Assembly (NCBI GenBank): GCA_002812745.2
Contig: NCSJ02000059.1
Span: 1 to 64,000, forward strand
Length of the DNA stretch: 64,000 nt
Reading direction: 5' to 3'
From: Scytalidium lignicola
Taxonomy: Eukaryota; Ascomycota; Leotiomycetes
In this document: positions 24,770 to 36,922 of the stretch, piece by piece
How positions within the stretch are numbered: position 1 is the first letter of the stretch
Layout: every line of letters starts with the position of its first letter
The notes under the pieces: model-generated
The model's database searches: none
Told to the model about the DNA's origin: nothing
What the model saw: the letters and a program-made list of their open reading frames with translations, nothing else
Made by a program: the position numbers and the translations under genes

Positions 24770-27700
24770 GTTGGAGTGGGTATGCATACATCTCGGATTG
24801 GTTTCAAAAGCCTCTTGTGTTGAGGGTGTTGATTTTGGGAGTTTGGGCAGTTTGGTGATTCTGTGTTCTGTATAATGAATGCTGTACGTTGTGAGATGAT
24901 ATGCAATGGGAGTCTTTCTATAGGTTGATGTTACGTGTTTTGGCATTTATAGTTCAAAAAAGGGGTCCCTTTGATGGAAAGGGATGAGGAGTATGATTGG
25001 GTTGGTAGATAAGTCAGATAGATATAGGGAGTTTCTACTTCTCAATTTGAACTTCTACCGGCGAATAATGTAGCAGGATAGAAGAAAGCTGTTCGTAGTT
25101 TTGCCAGGACGAGTGCCATATCTCGAGCCGTTAATGCGACTTGCCTCGTGCATATTAGTCTTAAATTTACTGGCTAATCTTCTCTTCTCTCTCTCTATAT
25201 ATATGCGTGTGTGTAACTATATTCATCTTCAATGCAGGATATAAATGCTTAATCAACNTTTTTATTTGCTTTTATTCCTATCAAGGCTGCATCCAATCTA
25301 GCCTTATCTTGGTGGCGTGCATGATGCGTCGTGAGATTGGATTGGAGATCAGATGGACCCCTCTCATCTTTGTCCCACAGAAATGAAATAAAAATCATTT
25401 CTTTGCTTATTGTTTGATTTGTGCATATGTACGTACGGGTATGTTATATAAATAGAGAAGACACGGGGCATGTACATGTATTGTACATGTACTGTGCATA
25501 CAATACGTTGAGCAAAGAGGATGAAATGACGTTCGTCTACAGTACTTTAGCACCAATACTTAATCTTACAGTAATGCGGGGGTCCAGGAATGCTTAAGCA
25601 AATTAAGCAACTGGGAAATTAACTGTTTTTGCGATATCTTCCCCCCCTGTCTGTAGCAAAAGCAAAACACAAAAAAACTTGGCCTTTTTCCTTTTCCTTC
25701 CCTGAATGTTCCGGCCGGATAGCTTATCTACAGTCTATCCTTAAAAGACGTGGTTGGCTGGTTGGTTGATAGGTAGGCCGGTAGATTGAACTGCTGCATA
25801 TAATTTATTCTGGTGACTTGTTGATTGATTGGTAAATGCTACATTTGACTTCTTCAGGGGTGTAGCACGTTCTCTAGTGTGTTGACTGCAATTGGGCAGC
25901 AGTGATGGGGTGTGGTTGGCCATCTTGGGTTTTGTCTCGGCCTGTCTTGTCACTCTGTCTTTGTTATCGGACGAAGGAGAAGAAGGTTAAATTATCAAAA
26001 TGATCAGGACTTAATGCTACAGTACTATGATATCTCCTAAGGCATTACACGTAACTTGGCACCCATAAAATTGATACTTTGCCGTGCTTGCATTGAGAGG
26101 ACCCTGGCCAAATATCCCCCTTTATCCGCGGTTTTTGAAACAGGCTTTTCGGCGCCCGAAAGGAGATGCTGCTTGTTTAGCTCGCTGTTATTAACGAAGG
26201 GTGCGGCAATTTGATGGACCTTGGTTTGGATGGGTGGCGACAATCAAACCCCTGAGCAGGTCGATCTGCAAGGACACCGCTTTCCTTTTCCCCATCTCCT
26301 TTTTTTGAGTGTCTACATTCAAGGCATGGCTTATTAACAGGTATTAATTATGTCAAATGATGTAATATGTTGGAGACTATACTGTACTACCGTACTCGAT
26401 GTTATCATACTTGTTCTCTATCAGGACTGGATTGCTCCTGTATCTTCAAACTGCCTTGATCTACCAAGTAAGCAACTTTACCTAACTTGTAGCAACTGTA
26501 AGATCTTTACATTCTACGGTACGGTCAATCATAGTGGACGTTGCGGGTCTTCGAGTTGGCCCCATGCTGTGCTGACCCCCTAGAAAACCCACTACAGGGC
26601 ACCATGATGGGTCCCCTAGGGACCTGTTCAGTGCCGAACGGTACAACTCCAGCGAAGCGGTACAGCGATATGGTCGTGGTCAGACAGTTGCGGTTACTGA
26701 AATTTTTCTCTTGCGTTCCCCGGTGTTCCAGAACCATCTGTCTGAAAGCCGTGTAATTATAGGATTCATGAGCGGGCAATTACAGTACCTACTGGTCTCT
26801 TTACTCGTACGGAGCAATTGATGCAGTTGAATCCGGGATACGTTAGGATGTAACTTACAAGTAGAAAGCTAAGGAGGTGGTGACGTTACTTGATGCAGCA
26901 AGCATTCTACACCTATCGAATTGACACTGACAGGAAAAGCCCGCCTACTGTACTGTAGCAGCTCTTAAAACATCTCCCAAACTAAAAGCATGAACTCTAG
27001 AATAGAGTTGCTGCTCCGTAGTGGCCCAATCGATCTTTTCCTTTACCATCGTCGGGCTTTTTATCTTGCATCGGCATCAGCGACGGCGCTCTTCGAGAGA
27101 GTGGACCATTCCCTTCAGCTTGACTCAGGTGGCCGTCCTGTACCTTACAGGCGATGAACACTTGTGGTGGTGTGCTGGTACGGGGAACTTTTAGTGGCGT
27201 CGTGGTAACTACTCCGTACTGGCACTGGCACTGGCACTAGAAACCAACGACAGGCACCAGGTTTACTGGCCTCCAGCACACTCTAACAGCGTCGTCTGGC
27301 CATTGGCTTCTGCTCCTGTCTTTTTTCTCCTGAATGACGTCCTTATTGATGGGCTTCCCCAAAGTCCGGAGTATTTTTACTTCTCTTCACACGCCTTTCC
27401 CTTTCCCTCTGCTTCCTGCTCTACACACACCCTTCTTCCCTTCACGCCCTCCCCGTCCTGACGCCTATCTGCGCCTACCGCCCACGCCGCCTAAGGCTTT
27501 CCGCACTGTACAGCAGTGCATACCCGCCGCTCTATCACTCGCCACAAATCCAGTGCCTTTTGATGCTTCTCCTCCTGTCGTCCTGCGCTATCTCGCTAGA
27601 GCCACCGCAAGCGGTTTAGCGCCTCGCCTGACTTTAAAGTGTCGCTGCCACGCGCAGGAAAGAGGAACTCGTCTAGCGCGTGAGGCTAACCCCATTTGCC

Positions 27701-27931
27701 AAGACTAACTCGACTAACGCCGACTAATACCAACCCTCGCTCTCGACGCAATATCAACCGCGACTTCATCTTCCACAGAAGAAGCTTCGGCTGCAATCCA
27801 CTCTTTTCCCATCTTACTTCTTCATCATTACGCTCTCTTCCTCTTCTTCGCACCCGCAGTCTCCGCCAAACTCGGCTGTCAATCATTAATCCGCGACCAA
27901 GGTGTCTACAGCCTCTGCGGTATCGCCAGAT
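24770..27931. other. Intergenic region upstream of KNR4 with simple repeats and palindromes
   Basis: About 3.2 kb with no supportable gene. It contains (CT)n/(TA)n at about 25187-25203 and a run of TACATGTA/GTACATGT palindromes around 25471-25490. It also holds several TACTGTAC or CTACAGTAC motifs (for example about 25538, 26020, 26380 and 26946-26957) and (ACTGGC)3 at 27218-27235. From about 27380 to 27480 the plus strand is strongly pyrimidine-rich, consistent with the KNR4 promoter or leader. A 124-codon frame at 27334-27708 would be an upstream ORF if transcribed, but it looks like CT-rich leader. Confidence 0.6.
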
Positions 27932-29757
27932 ATGGCGTACGTACATCCCCTTTCCATCCCCATACCCCGGCATTCATGTGAAATTTGAACCCCGACCTGC
28001 CAACGCGGAAGAACTTGGCTGACTTGACATCATCTCTTACAGGTTCTCCAATGCCTTCAAATCGTTCTGGCATACTATGACCAGTTACGACAGACGTACG
28101 TCTCTCCTGCTCCTCGCCGGCTTATCCTCCTTCGATCTGACATTTCCCTGCTCTAGACTCTTCCTTTGATTCCCCTTACCGAACAGGCCAACATGTTCCC
28201 TTAGCCCAAAGCCGACACGCCCCTCTTACTTCAGTCGCTACTACCGCTTCCGAATCGCATGCAGACGTCTCCTCGCCTTATGGTGAAGATGGCGACTCAA
28301 TCGCTGCGAATGGCGCAGCATACCCCGGCTCTCCTTATGGGAATCAGCCAAGTCCCGGACCGAACTCACCATACTCCCCCGGGATGAGATCCGCTGCTAT
28401 ACGAAGACAGAGTGGGAATGAGTTCGACAATGTTACTCCCGGAGATATTCAGATGCAGGCATTTCAAGAAGGTCTACCGCCCCCACCGCCTGTTTCACAC
28501 TCTTGGAAAAGAATAGACCGGTGGGCCGAGGAGAACTATACTGAGTTGTTTGATCAATTGGGAGAAGGTGCTACAAACAATGATCTGAACGAACTGGAGC
28601 ATTTCTTAGACTGCTCTCTCCCGATGGAGGTACGTGAGTCGCTGAATATCCATGACGGTCAGGAGCGGGGTGGCTTGCCTACTGGTATTATCTTTGGCTG
28701 CATGTTGCTCGACTGTGAGGAGATTGTTCAGGAATGGGAAAACTGGAGAAAGGTCAACCAAGAGTTTCTAAATGAGCCGGCGGGCTTCAGGCCTCAGGTC
28801 CCATCAAAAGCGCTGGGTGGAAGCCCAGTCGCTTCTTCCTCGAAATCTGTTCCTCCACCGAACGGTCCGAATCCGAACTGGAGACAAGACTTGCACTCGC
28901 GACAAGACTCACAACCACCTAATGCTATCCAAAAGACTTATACCCACCCTGCCTGGATTCCGTTAGTACGAGATTGGGGAGGAAACAATCTGGCTGTTGA
29001 CCTGGCTCCTGGACCTACTGGAAAATGGGGACAAATCATTTTAATCGGCCGTGACTACGACTGTAAATACGTAGTAGCAAGATCGTGGTCGGCATTGCTA
29101 GCAACAGTTGCAGATGATCTGAGTAGCGGCAAGTGGTTTGTTGATGAAGAGACGTCAGAACTCAAATTACGAGAGTTCCGATCAAAGAATGTCGAGCCTG
29201 GTTACTTTGACATTTTGAGATGGAGGGCAGATCAAAAGTACGGCCGCCGGCCCCTCCGGCGCAGATCAGCTGGACCTCCAACTACCACCGGAAGTTCTCC
29301 AGCTGGATCGCCATACAATAGTCCTCCCGCTGAAGTTGGAGGTGAACCAAGAGGTCGATCGATGCAGCGTTTCAGCGGTGCTTCACCCGTAGCCAGTCCT
29401 AACCGCCCCAACTATGGTAAACCAAGTCCGCTGGCTAGAGTTGCAGAAGAATCATCATCCGCGCCTATCAAACTCGATACAAACGACATTAAACCAGACA
29501 AATTAGTCGAGATTGAGACACCAATTCCACCTAGTGATAATGGCAAGCAAAAGGAGACGTTGAAGTCATTGCTTGACCCGGTTACGCCAACTACAGATAC
29601 AGACGAGAAGAAAGAGGTCCCGAAGCAGCAAGATGATTCGAAAAAGAGTGAAGATAAATCCGAAAGCGAAATCGAATCGGTAGTAATGAACGGCAGTGCT
29701 GAGCCAAAAAAAGCTGCCGAAGAGGACGAATCCACGATGAAGACGATTGAGATCTAA
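27932..29757 (+). CDS. knr4: SMI1/KNR4-type cell wall assembly regulator
   Basis: Three exons: 27932-27936, 28043-28095 and 28157-29757 (1659 nt, 552 aa). The first coding exon is only five bases (ATGGC), joined to exon 2 to read MAFSNAFKSFWHTMTSYDRH. The last exon carries the SMI1/KNR4 domain (about residues 150-340) with SWKRIDRWAEENYTELFDQL, DLNELEHFLDCSLP and GLPTGIIFGCMLLDCEEIVQ. It continues with HPAWIPLVRDWGGNNLAVDL and the disordered acidic, Ser/Pro-rich tail typical of the family. Known role: an intrinsically disordered hub that links cell wall glucan/chitin synthesis to the cell integrity and calcineurin pathways. The splice of a 5-nt start exon is inferred, but it restores the conserved N-terminus and is well supported. 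Confidence 0.93.
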
Positions 29758-30947
29758 TAGGCATCAATTCCTAGACCTTTGCTTGCTTTTGTTTTCTGTT
29801 TTAGTTCCGGCGAACAAGATGGAATGGCTACGAGGCGTAGGTGTTTTTGGCGTGGATTGAATTTTCTTCTCTTCTAGAAAGTGAAGGTTGTCGTTTCGAT
29901 GACACCTACAACTTCAAGGGCTGCATCCATGATGGTTTCTGCTTTTAATACGCCAGCTTTTTTTCCGTCCAAGCTTTCTCATAGCAATGAATTCGGAGGA
30001 GATTAATCAGCCAGTGTATGTATGGTTTAGTGCATAGGTCTTTGTTTTCCCCTTTATTTCTGTTCTTGTACTTTCATGCATAAACAACGGCAATAGGAGA
30101 GAGTCGTCCGTTTCCCCCGCTTTTGTAGCAAAAATATCACGCACATCTACAGACGTCCGTCCTGCACATCCCTCAGCAACGAGATAAAATCAATCCCAAA
30201 CCCACACTGCTTAGATCCCTCGAGTTAGAGCTATTGTTCTCAGCCAGATATCAACTCTGTTTCCTATCGGGCCCCAATTTCCCTCTCGTTTTAGTGCCAT
30301 TTTTTTGTTTGAAGGCATTGGGTCGGGGATGATTTTGTTTTTTTCTGGCTCTTTTCTTTTTATAAAAATATAGCTGTATGATTAGAAGAGGGAGGAAAGA
30401 GTTGGGACAAAAAAAAACAGAGTGGAGGGAAATACTTTTTAAATACTGATCAAGGATTTTTTTGTCGTTGCTGTGTGTGTTTTTAGTGATGTGAATGTAT
30501 GTGTGTATCTTGCATCTGTGTGGTGTGTTTCTCCTGTGGTGGGCTTGGTTACTCTTTTTTCCCTTCCTGATTGGTATTCATTCCAGGGTTTTGTATGTTT
30601 TTGTACAGATTCACTTTGTATTACAGATGCTGAACCTTTTCACTTATGGACCTGTTATGTGAGTAGAGAGTTATATGTTTATATGGATTCAAGTACTGAA
30701 ACACCGGTTCCAAATTTTGTAAGATTCTCTAGTCGCTCTGATTAAGTTATTCATCATCATTATAACCGCCCAGAAACCATTGTTCTCCTGTCAAATAACA
30801 GAAGCGCCTCTATTTACAAGTAGTACTATGAATGTATAGTACTACATATGAAATGGTATTACAATATAAAGCCGTTTGCAGTAGATCTTTGGGAGAAAGA
30901 TCTACGGCAATGGATATCTTTGTGAAAATCCCAGAGACCAACCAGAC
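29758..30947. other. Convergent intergenic region after KNR4
   Basis: About 1.2 kb between KNR4 and the stop of the minus-strand kinase. It is T-rich with several homopolymer runs (for example about 30300-30420), which fits 3' UTR sequence. A 90-codon frame at 30473-30745 has a TG-rich composition and no motif, so I do not call it. Confidence 0.6.
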
Positions 30948-31970
30948 TTAAGTAATGCTTGACTCTGAGCATACCTCGGACTGAGGCCCCTCTACAGCTA
31001 AGTTAGACAGAGCAAAAAAGAAACCCGATGAAGAACCTTGCAAACTTACCAAGCTCCTTCAACGCATCACTAGCTGTATACCCCTCCACGGTCCAACACT
31101 TCTCAACCACACCCCTCAAGGGTAAATCTATCATCGACAAGTCAGGAAAATCCCTATTCCGCAACCGCAAGAAAATCTCATCGCCACTCATCCCGTCGAA
31201 CAGCAACTTTCCGCGATCAAGCTCATAAAGCACCGTCCCTAGTGCGAAGACATCTTCGTTTTCGGAAGGGTTGTCCCGGGTGGAGAGAGGGTCGTCGTAG
31301 GGCACCCCGTAGGCTACGTAGGGACAGGCGCCGTCTAGGCTGGAGCCGGAGAAGTCGCAGAGGACGATGCTGCCGTCGTCACGGAGGAGGAAGTTGTGGA
31401 GGCCGAAGTCGGCGTGGATGATACCCTTGGAGTGGATGTGCGCTAGGGCGGATACGGCTTGGTAGGGCCAGCTAATATGGGGCTTTTTTGTGAGTTTTTT
31501 GAGAAATTCTTTAAAGGTCTTGGAGTAATTTCTCTTTTTTTATATTATATATATATTTTATAGAAAATATTTATAAAGAAATGAGGTTTCTTCTTATATG
31601 TGTTGTATGATTGAAAGAGAGAAAGAAAGAGAGAAGAAACTGACCGGCTACGTGTGGGTATAGTGTTCAGCTCATCAAGATGTTCTTTTACATTTCCCTG
31701 GCTGTGATATTCGAAAAGTAGCGCGCTTCGTAACAGCTCACATTCAGGAGGGCTTTGACCGAGACACTTTAAAATATTCGGATGGTCTTGTATTCGCTCA
31801 TAAATGTCCTTCTCAATCTCATGGACCTTTGTTGGAAGGCTATCTGAGGGAATGGGTACTTTAGCGACGATGTTGGTATCGGCGATACGCACGACCTCGG
31901 AAGTTAATCCAAGGCCAACGGGGCGTAGATCATCTATCGTGAGAGTTTTAAAATCAAAAGGGAGAGACAT
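30948..31970 (-). CDS. Divergent protein kinase-like protein (HAD/DFS variant)
   Basis: Three exons: 31970-31645, 31471-31050 and 30997-30948 (798 nt, 265 aa). Exon 1 carries the glycine-rich-loop region GLGLTSEVVRIADTN, the ATP-binding Lys in NIVAKVPIP, and the helix-C acid in KVHEIEKDIYE. Exon 2 has the catalytic loop GIIHADFGLHNFLL, the metal motif CDFSG, and EDVFALGTVLYEL. Exon 3 supplies a short tail ending SSIT. HAD instead of HRD and DFS instead of DFG are features of a fungal-specific kinase-like group, known from many ascomycete genomes. The substrate is unknown. The start at 31970 (MSLPFDFKTLT) is chosen over an upstream ATG at 32090 because the fold begins there. Donor 31644 is GTCAGT, weaker than consensus. 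Activity is uncertain. Confidence 0.82.
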
Positions 31971-32755
31971 TAGAGTGACTCTGTGAGAGAGCGAAGCAAA
32001 TATGAGCCGCTCTTTGTAAGGTTGCAGCGAGAGAAAGCCCCTGTAGCCTTGCAGAAGCTTGGCGTCATTATGTCCTGTACTGTACGTCATAATCCTGCCT
32101 CAGCCTTCTGTGAGCAACGAGGCTAGTTCTAAGAACACAACTTTTCTAGCTGAAATTAAATCATGAAGATGTTTTTGTCATTTTTAAATAGCCTTAAGCG
32201 TTCGTATCAAATTGTTCTATTTTATTCTAAAATATGGATTCTGATCCCGTGTTGAAATAATCCAATTGGTATGCCATCTCATTGTCATACTGTACATAGA
32301 CGTATGAGTTCCCACTGTACGGCCATTATTATGGTCATTACTATGAATACTGCTACTCTATGTGTATTAGAATCTTTATTGCGCTTTGAAATTACAGCTG
32401 ACTCGATTGTTCTTAAATCTTCTGTGCAATTTGAAATGTTCAAAATACCACGGGTTTAAAGACTCAAGTCAAAATCCTCTTGTTAAGAGTCAATTTTTAG
32501 AATTGACTCTCATTTACAGGTTTAAAATAAGAAATATGGAATTACAACACATTGGGTAGAGATTCACATACAAAAGTTAGACTAGTAGTGGCTGATATGT
32601 TTGACTTCTGTCCTTTTTCTAGGCACAGTGCTATACTAGACACATCTGGGGATTTATCACTTTTCACTCTCACCTCTCTCATTCGAGTTCATGCTTCTTC
32701 CAAGAAAGGAAGAATGCATCATCAGGGTGAATTGAACTGCAATAGAAATTCACAA
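31971..32755. other. AT-rich intergenic region between two minus-strand genes
   Basis: About 785 bp with promoter-side sequence of the kinase gene and the 3' region of the 84-residue gene. It contains an inverted repeat AAGAGTCAATTTTTAGAATTGACTCT at about 32484-32509, with complementary AGAGTCAATT/AATTGACTCT arms, which could form a hairpin. No gene is visible. Confidence 0.55.
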
Positions 32756-33290
32756 TCACTTTTTATAAACATTTCCGTTAGGTGCGGTGTATGTCGAGCT
32801 GCCTTTGCCGCTGTCGTGATAGGTGCTTCCATTACCGTTGGAATAGTAGTACGAGCCGTCTGGTAATTAGAAACCATATATTAGCTCATATATCTAATTT
32901 GGTTTTTGAGGACTTTTTGGGAACATCGGGCCTAGGTAGGGGGGTTTGGAGGTAAGAACAACCAGTTTAAGATGCATGGAGCATAGCTGAATGACGGTTG
33001 TACAGTACAGTACTGGATAGAATATAGAGGAAATAAGAAACGCACCATTGTTAGAGTAATGGTATGCCGATCCTGACGGCTGGGACCGTGTATCGTAGCT
33101 GTTTCCCTATAGAGATAGAGCATCCCGATTAGTTTTCAATGAAGACTATGTCTAAGCTCACCAACATTAAGTCGGAGAAGGAGGATATGAAGTAGCTCAC
33201 TTGGCTGTTTGTCCCCGTGCCAGTTATAGTATACGGCGTGTAACTGTTATTAGAGCTGGAACCAGAACCAGAGGAACCTTTCGATGGCAT
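32756..33290 (-). CDS. Small Ser/Gly/Tyr/Asn-rich conserved fungal protein
   Basis: Three short exons, 33290-33201, 33106-33046 and 32859-32756, give 255 nt and 84 aa. It reads MPSKGSSGSGSSSNNSYTPY, then GNSYDTRSQPSGSAYHYSNN, then DGSYYYSNGNGSTYHDSGKG, and ends NVYKK. All donors (GTGAGC, GTGCGT) and acceptors (CTATAG, ACCAG) fit consensus and the frame holds throughout. I recall small fungal proteins with similar YYYSN/NGSTYH/GKGSSTYT motifs, but I cannot name a family or function. There is no signal peptide or membrane segment. The composition suggests an intrinsically disordered, possibly nuclear or RNA-associated protein (inference). The upstream sequence (about 33300-33420) is GA-rich on the plus strand, that is CT-rich on the coding strand, as in an expressed fungal gene. 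Confidence 0.8.
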
Positions 33291-34016
33291 TTTGGGTATT
33301 TTATTGAAGTAATTGATGGTTGTTTTGGTGAAGAGAAGAAGGTTTAGAAACAGCTTCTAATGTGATCAGATTAACAACAGGAGGAAGGGAAGGAGGGGTA
33401 AGGGGAATGGGGATTTATATCCCGCCCGGCAGGAGCCTAGACCTCAGCCTTTATCAATAGCTGACCACCATTAATTTCATGCGTGATTCCTCTGGTGCGG
33501 ATTGGATATTCCGCTTTTTAGATAGACAGCGAAGTTCCCTACCTTCGGAGTGGAATGGCGTCACCGATAGAGGAGTGAGGGCTAACGTTGAATTCATTCA
33601 TAAGTGATTCACAGAGCCATCCAACTATTGGATCTGAGCGGGAGAGAATAATAACTATTAAAGTTAAGTGAAGCAATTGGCCAATTCAACACCGCGGTGT
33701 ACATGGAGTCTTCAACCGGTGTGGTGTTAGAAATAGACCCACGTGATTTATTAAAGTGTCTCCAATGATTGAATGCCTGAATGCCTGAATACCTAAGTGC
33801 CTCAGTCCAAATTACAGGCTTCGCATCATCGAAGCTAAGTGCTCGGCCTCGTCAGCTTCAGTACCAGCTCCATATCAATATCGTCCAACATTTCCGTTCT
33901 TACTCTCTAGTGATCAAGAGATTCGCAAACGCTAATATTCAACACTGTAAGCGATCGAGCTTGGGTCACGACAAAACACAGGATAGAGAAGCCGTTGGGG
34001 ACCGAGACGAGTAACG
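33291..34016. other. Divergent promoter region (84-aa gene and VPS68)
   Basis: About 725 bp between two divergent start codons. It holds GA-rich leader sequence on the left side and a series of short ATGCCTGAAT repeats at about 33773-33791 (GAATGCCTGAATGCCTGAAT). No other gene is visible. Confidence 0.6.
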
Positions 34017-34832
34017 ATGTCCGAAGAGCGTCTCTGGAAGTTTAAAAGGCCAGAATGGCTGAATAACGCCGCCGTGAGGAGTGCAGGAGTTTATGCTGCT
34101 GGGGCTTTGGTAGGTGACTATTTCTTTGCCGTTGCAGGTGACCTAGGTCTTTTGTGCTGTAGCTAGGAAGAGCGAGCCTTATCATCTGGAAGCGCATTGG
34201 GTTGCTTGCTCATTCGACTTCCATTCATCTCCAAGAGAAATTGGCTTTTTATATTGCAATTCATTTTTATTCTTGTGGTTTCATCGAACTATCGCTAACC
34301 ACTTGTCCTTCCCTTGCAGTTCTCACTCGCATTCTTCGTCCTCCTTGACGCCGCAGTCTGGTCCCATTCTGCTCTCAATGGCTCCGACGTTCACATCAAT
34401 TTCGTTGATTGGCTACCCCTCATTTTCTCTGCGTTCGGCATGCTCATAATTAATTCTATTGAGAAAACTCGTCTGAGCGCCGATTCATTCAGTTATTCTG
34501 GATCTGGCGTTGCATGGAAGGCGCGTGTAGTGTTGTTTTTAGGCTTTGCTAGCTTAGCTGGGGGAATGGCTGGTGGTGTTACAGTGTTGGTGCTGAAGTA
34601 TGTGGTGCCGAGTGTTAGCTGGCCAACTATGTATATGGGGATTGCGAATGTGCTTGCTAATGGCGGGGTTATGTTGAGGTGAGTTTTCGTATCCTATCTG
34701 GGGCTATTCGTCTACTAGATGAGTTGGATTAATTCTGTGATATTTGTACTAACATACTTGAATTGTAGCTCGGTAGTACTCTGGGTCTCCCAAAACATGG
34801 AAGATGAGTACGCATACAATTTGGCGCTCTGA
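34017..34832 (+). CDS. vps68: VPS68/TMEM50-type (UPF0220) four-pass membrane protein
   Basis: Three exons: 34017-34109, 34320-34678 and 34769-34832 (516 nt, 171 aa; yeast Vps68 is similar in size). The start MSEERLWKFKRPEWLNNAAV precedes four hydrophobic segments: about 25-45 (with FSLAFFVLLDAAVWS), about 55-75 (FVDWLPLIFSAFGMLIINS), about 98-125 (VVLFLGFASLAGGMAGGVTV) and about 132-155. The C-terminus reads SSVVLWVSQNMEDEYAYNLA L, with the conserved WVSQNxEDEY motif. Known role: endosomal/vacuolar membrane protein involved in sorting in yeast. Both splice joins are phase-consistent with GTAGGT and GTGAGT donors. Confidence 0.93.
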
Positions 34833-35442
34833 AGACGTCAATGTTTCGAGACTAAGGAGAGAGTGGACTCGAATGGAAGGAATGGTCGGCCTAAGTATTG
34901 GGGGATGGATTGGGATATAATGAGTTTGGATGTTCTCACTTACGGCGGCTTTGGCATCTCTTGTAGCATAACGTTGGTCATGTCCTTGAATACGGGAGTT
35001 ATATCATGGTTTCCTTGGTGATTATTGGTAACGAGAGGCTTCTTGTTCTTACTCCTACCTTACTCTTCTACATGAACTATCCACAGTCGTTCTTGATGTT
35101 GGCGCAATTGTGCATATGGCCTGGGTGACCAGGGTTGTTTAAAGTTGCCGCGGTTGGAGCCCGAAAGCTTCACCGTCCGGGTTCTACCGTAAATTTGGTT
35201 TTGATCCACAATTCATGGAACTTCGAGCTTCACCTACTAGCAATTTACATTTATACATTCATTTAAAATATATAAATTATAATGTATTTGCGCTCCTTTT
35301 TAATTGGCTTTTCTTCTGTTCTCGAAATGTTGGAACGCTGAAGCGACAGGGATCACGGTTAGGCTACGTGCTACGTGGGGCCGATATTCTTCAAATTCAC
35401 AGTCGATAAGATCTATCCCCAACTTCTCCCATACACTTCGTC
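34833..35442. other. Intergenic region between VPS68 and the CCDC90-type gene
   Basis: About 610 bp of 3' UTR and promoter sequence. AT-rich around 35240-35320. No gene or repeat is visible. Confidence 0.6.
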
Positions 35443-36922
35443 ATGGCCACGGCACGCCTCACATTCCTTTACCCGCACCTATTCCGAGGAATACGGTTCA
35501 GCGAACCAGTTATCCCGACGACAAGAGCTCGAAATCGCTCTCAATGCTACCGGCAAACCCCCAAAGCGTTTTCTACATCTGAGCGCAGACCGTTGACAGT
35601 TCCACGAAGACATGGAAAAGCGGTTGAACCACAAAAACCACAATCGGAGGAGGAGATAAAGGATATCCTTGTAGAAAAGGAAGCAAGTAAGGACGGAGGA
35701 AGGGATGCGAAGCTAGAAGAAGACTCGAATGAACCGGAGGCGGGGCCTCAAGAACAGGACAGAGAGTCACAGCCGTCGTCTACAGCTCCATCTCCGTCCG
35801 AGAGAATAGATGCAGCCAAATTACCTAGGGATGATAGCGGAGATACGACACCAATCGGGATGTTGAACACGAGCACGGAGTCTGGAAACCAAACATCTGA
35901 CACAGAAGCTGCTGAAAACACAGCTAAAGAGAGTATAAATGATATCCGCGCACCACTCGAAACGGTCTTACATATGCCACCACCAGATTATCAAGAGTCA
36001 GGACATAGACCTCCACATCTACAGCCACCACCTTACGTCCATCACTTCGATACTTATACTCTAGTCCAGCAGGTTGAAGCAGGGGGCCTTACAGAGGAGC
36101 AGAGCATAACATTCATGAAGGCTATTAGGGGATTGTTGGCACACAATTTAGATCTTGCGAATGCAGGACTAGTTAGTAAGAATGATGTTGAGAACGTGAG
36201 TTTAAATATTCTGTACGAGTTTACAAAGAGAACTAACAAGGTGGAACCCAATAGGAAGCCTACCTTTTTCGCGCAGCATGCTCCGAACTTCGTACTGAGA
36301 TCCAGAATACTCGCAGGGCAAACGAAGAGAGAATTCGACGAGATCGGACTATATTACAGCATGAAGTGGACATTTTGAACCAGAGACTGTCGCAGGAACT
36401 TCTTACTCTTAAGGATGAGTTGAAGGGTATGTTCGACGACCGAAAGATGGCTGTGAGAATGGATCAAAAAGGCATGGATAGCGCTGTAAGTCTCTCCTAA
36501 GAGTTTCCTAGACCCAAGAGCCACCACATAGGATTGCATACATGTCGTTAAAGTGTGCCAGCATCTTGGCCGTCCGTGTTGTCAAGTGGCTCTCATAATT
36601 TCTAAGAATGTGTTGCCATAGTTCAGTGCTAATTTCATTCAAGATCCAAGAACTGAATTACAAGATCACTGTTGCGCTGAACAGTGATAGTAAATCCAGC
36701 ATTGAAGAGATGCGGTGGATCTTAACTCGAAGATCGGTCATGGCGATTTTATTCATGGCGATCATGGTTTTGTCCTCGTTACGGTATGCTAGCTACAAAG
36801 CACACGTGCTTGAAGAAGAAGAGAAGAAAACGAAGAAAAAGGAGGAGGAATCGAAAGCTCACGAGAAGCCTGCCCAAGACTTGCAGCCAGAAGAAGCCGC
36901 TGAGGGTCTGACTGCAAATTAG
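35443..36922 (+). CDS. CCDC90/FMP32-type mitochondrial coiled-coil protein (DUF1640)
   Basis: Three exons: 35443-36195, 36255-36485 and 36644-36922 (1263 nt, 420 aa). The conserved domain begins HHFDTYTLVQQVEAGGLTEE (residues about 195-215). It continues VSKNDVENEAYLFRAACSEL, DILNQRLSQELLTLKDELKG and MFDDRKMAVRM, and ends in IQELNYKITVALNSDSKSSI. A single membrane segment (SVMAILFMAIMVLSSLRYAS) and a highly charged Lys/Glu tail follow. The N-terminus is basic (MATARLTFLYPHLFRGIRF) and suits a mitochondrial presequence. Known family: DUF1640 includes human MCUR1/CCDC90B and yeast Fmp32, inner-membrane proteins linked to respiratory-complex assembly. Residues about 55-180 are low-complexity, which is unusually long for the family. 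The intron acceptor at 36254 (AATAG) is inferred from frame. Confidence 0.9.

Noticed and set aside
27334..27708. 124-codon frame before KNR4
   Set aside because: Lies in a CT-rich leader, low complexity with Pro/Phe/Leu bias; at most an upstream ORF.
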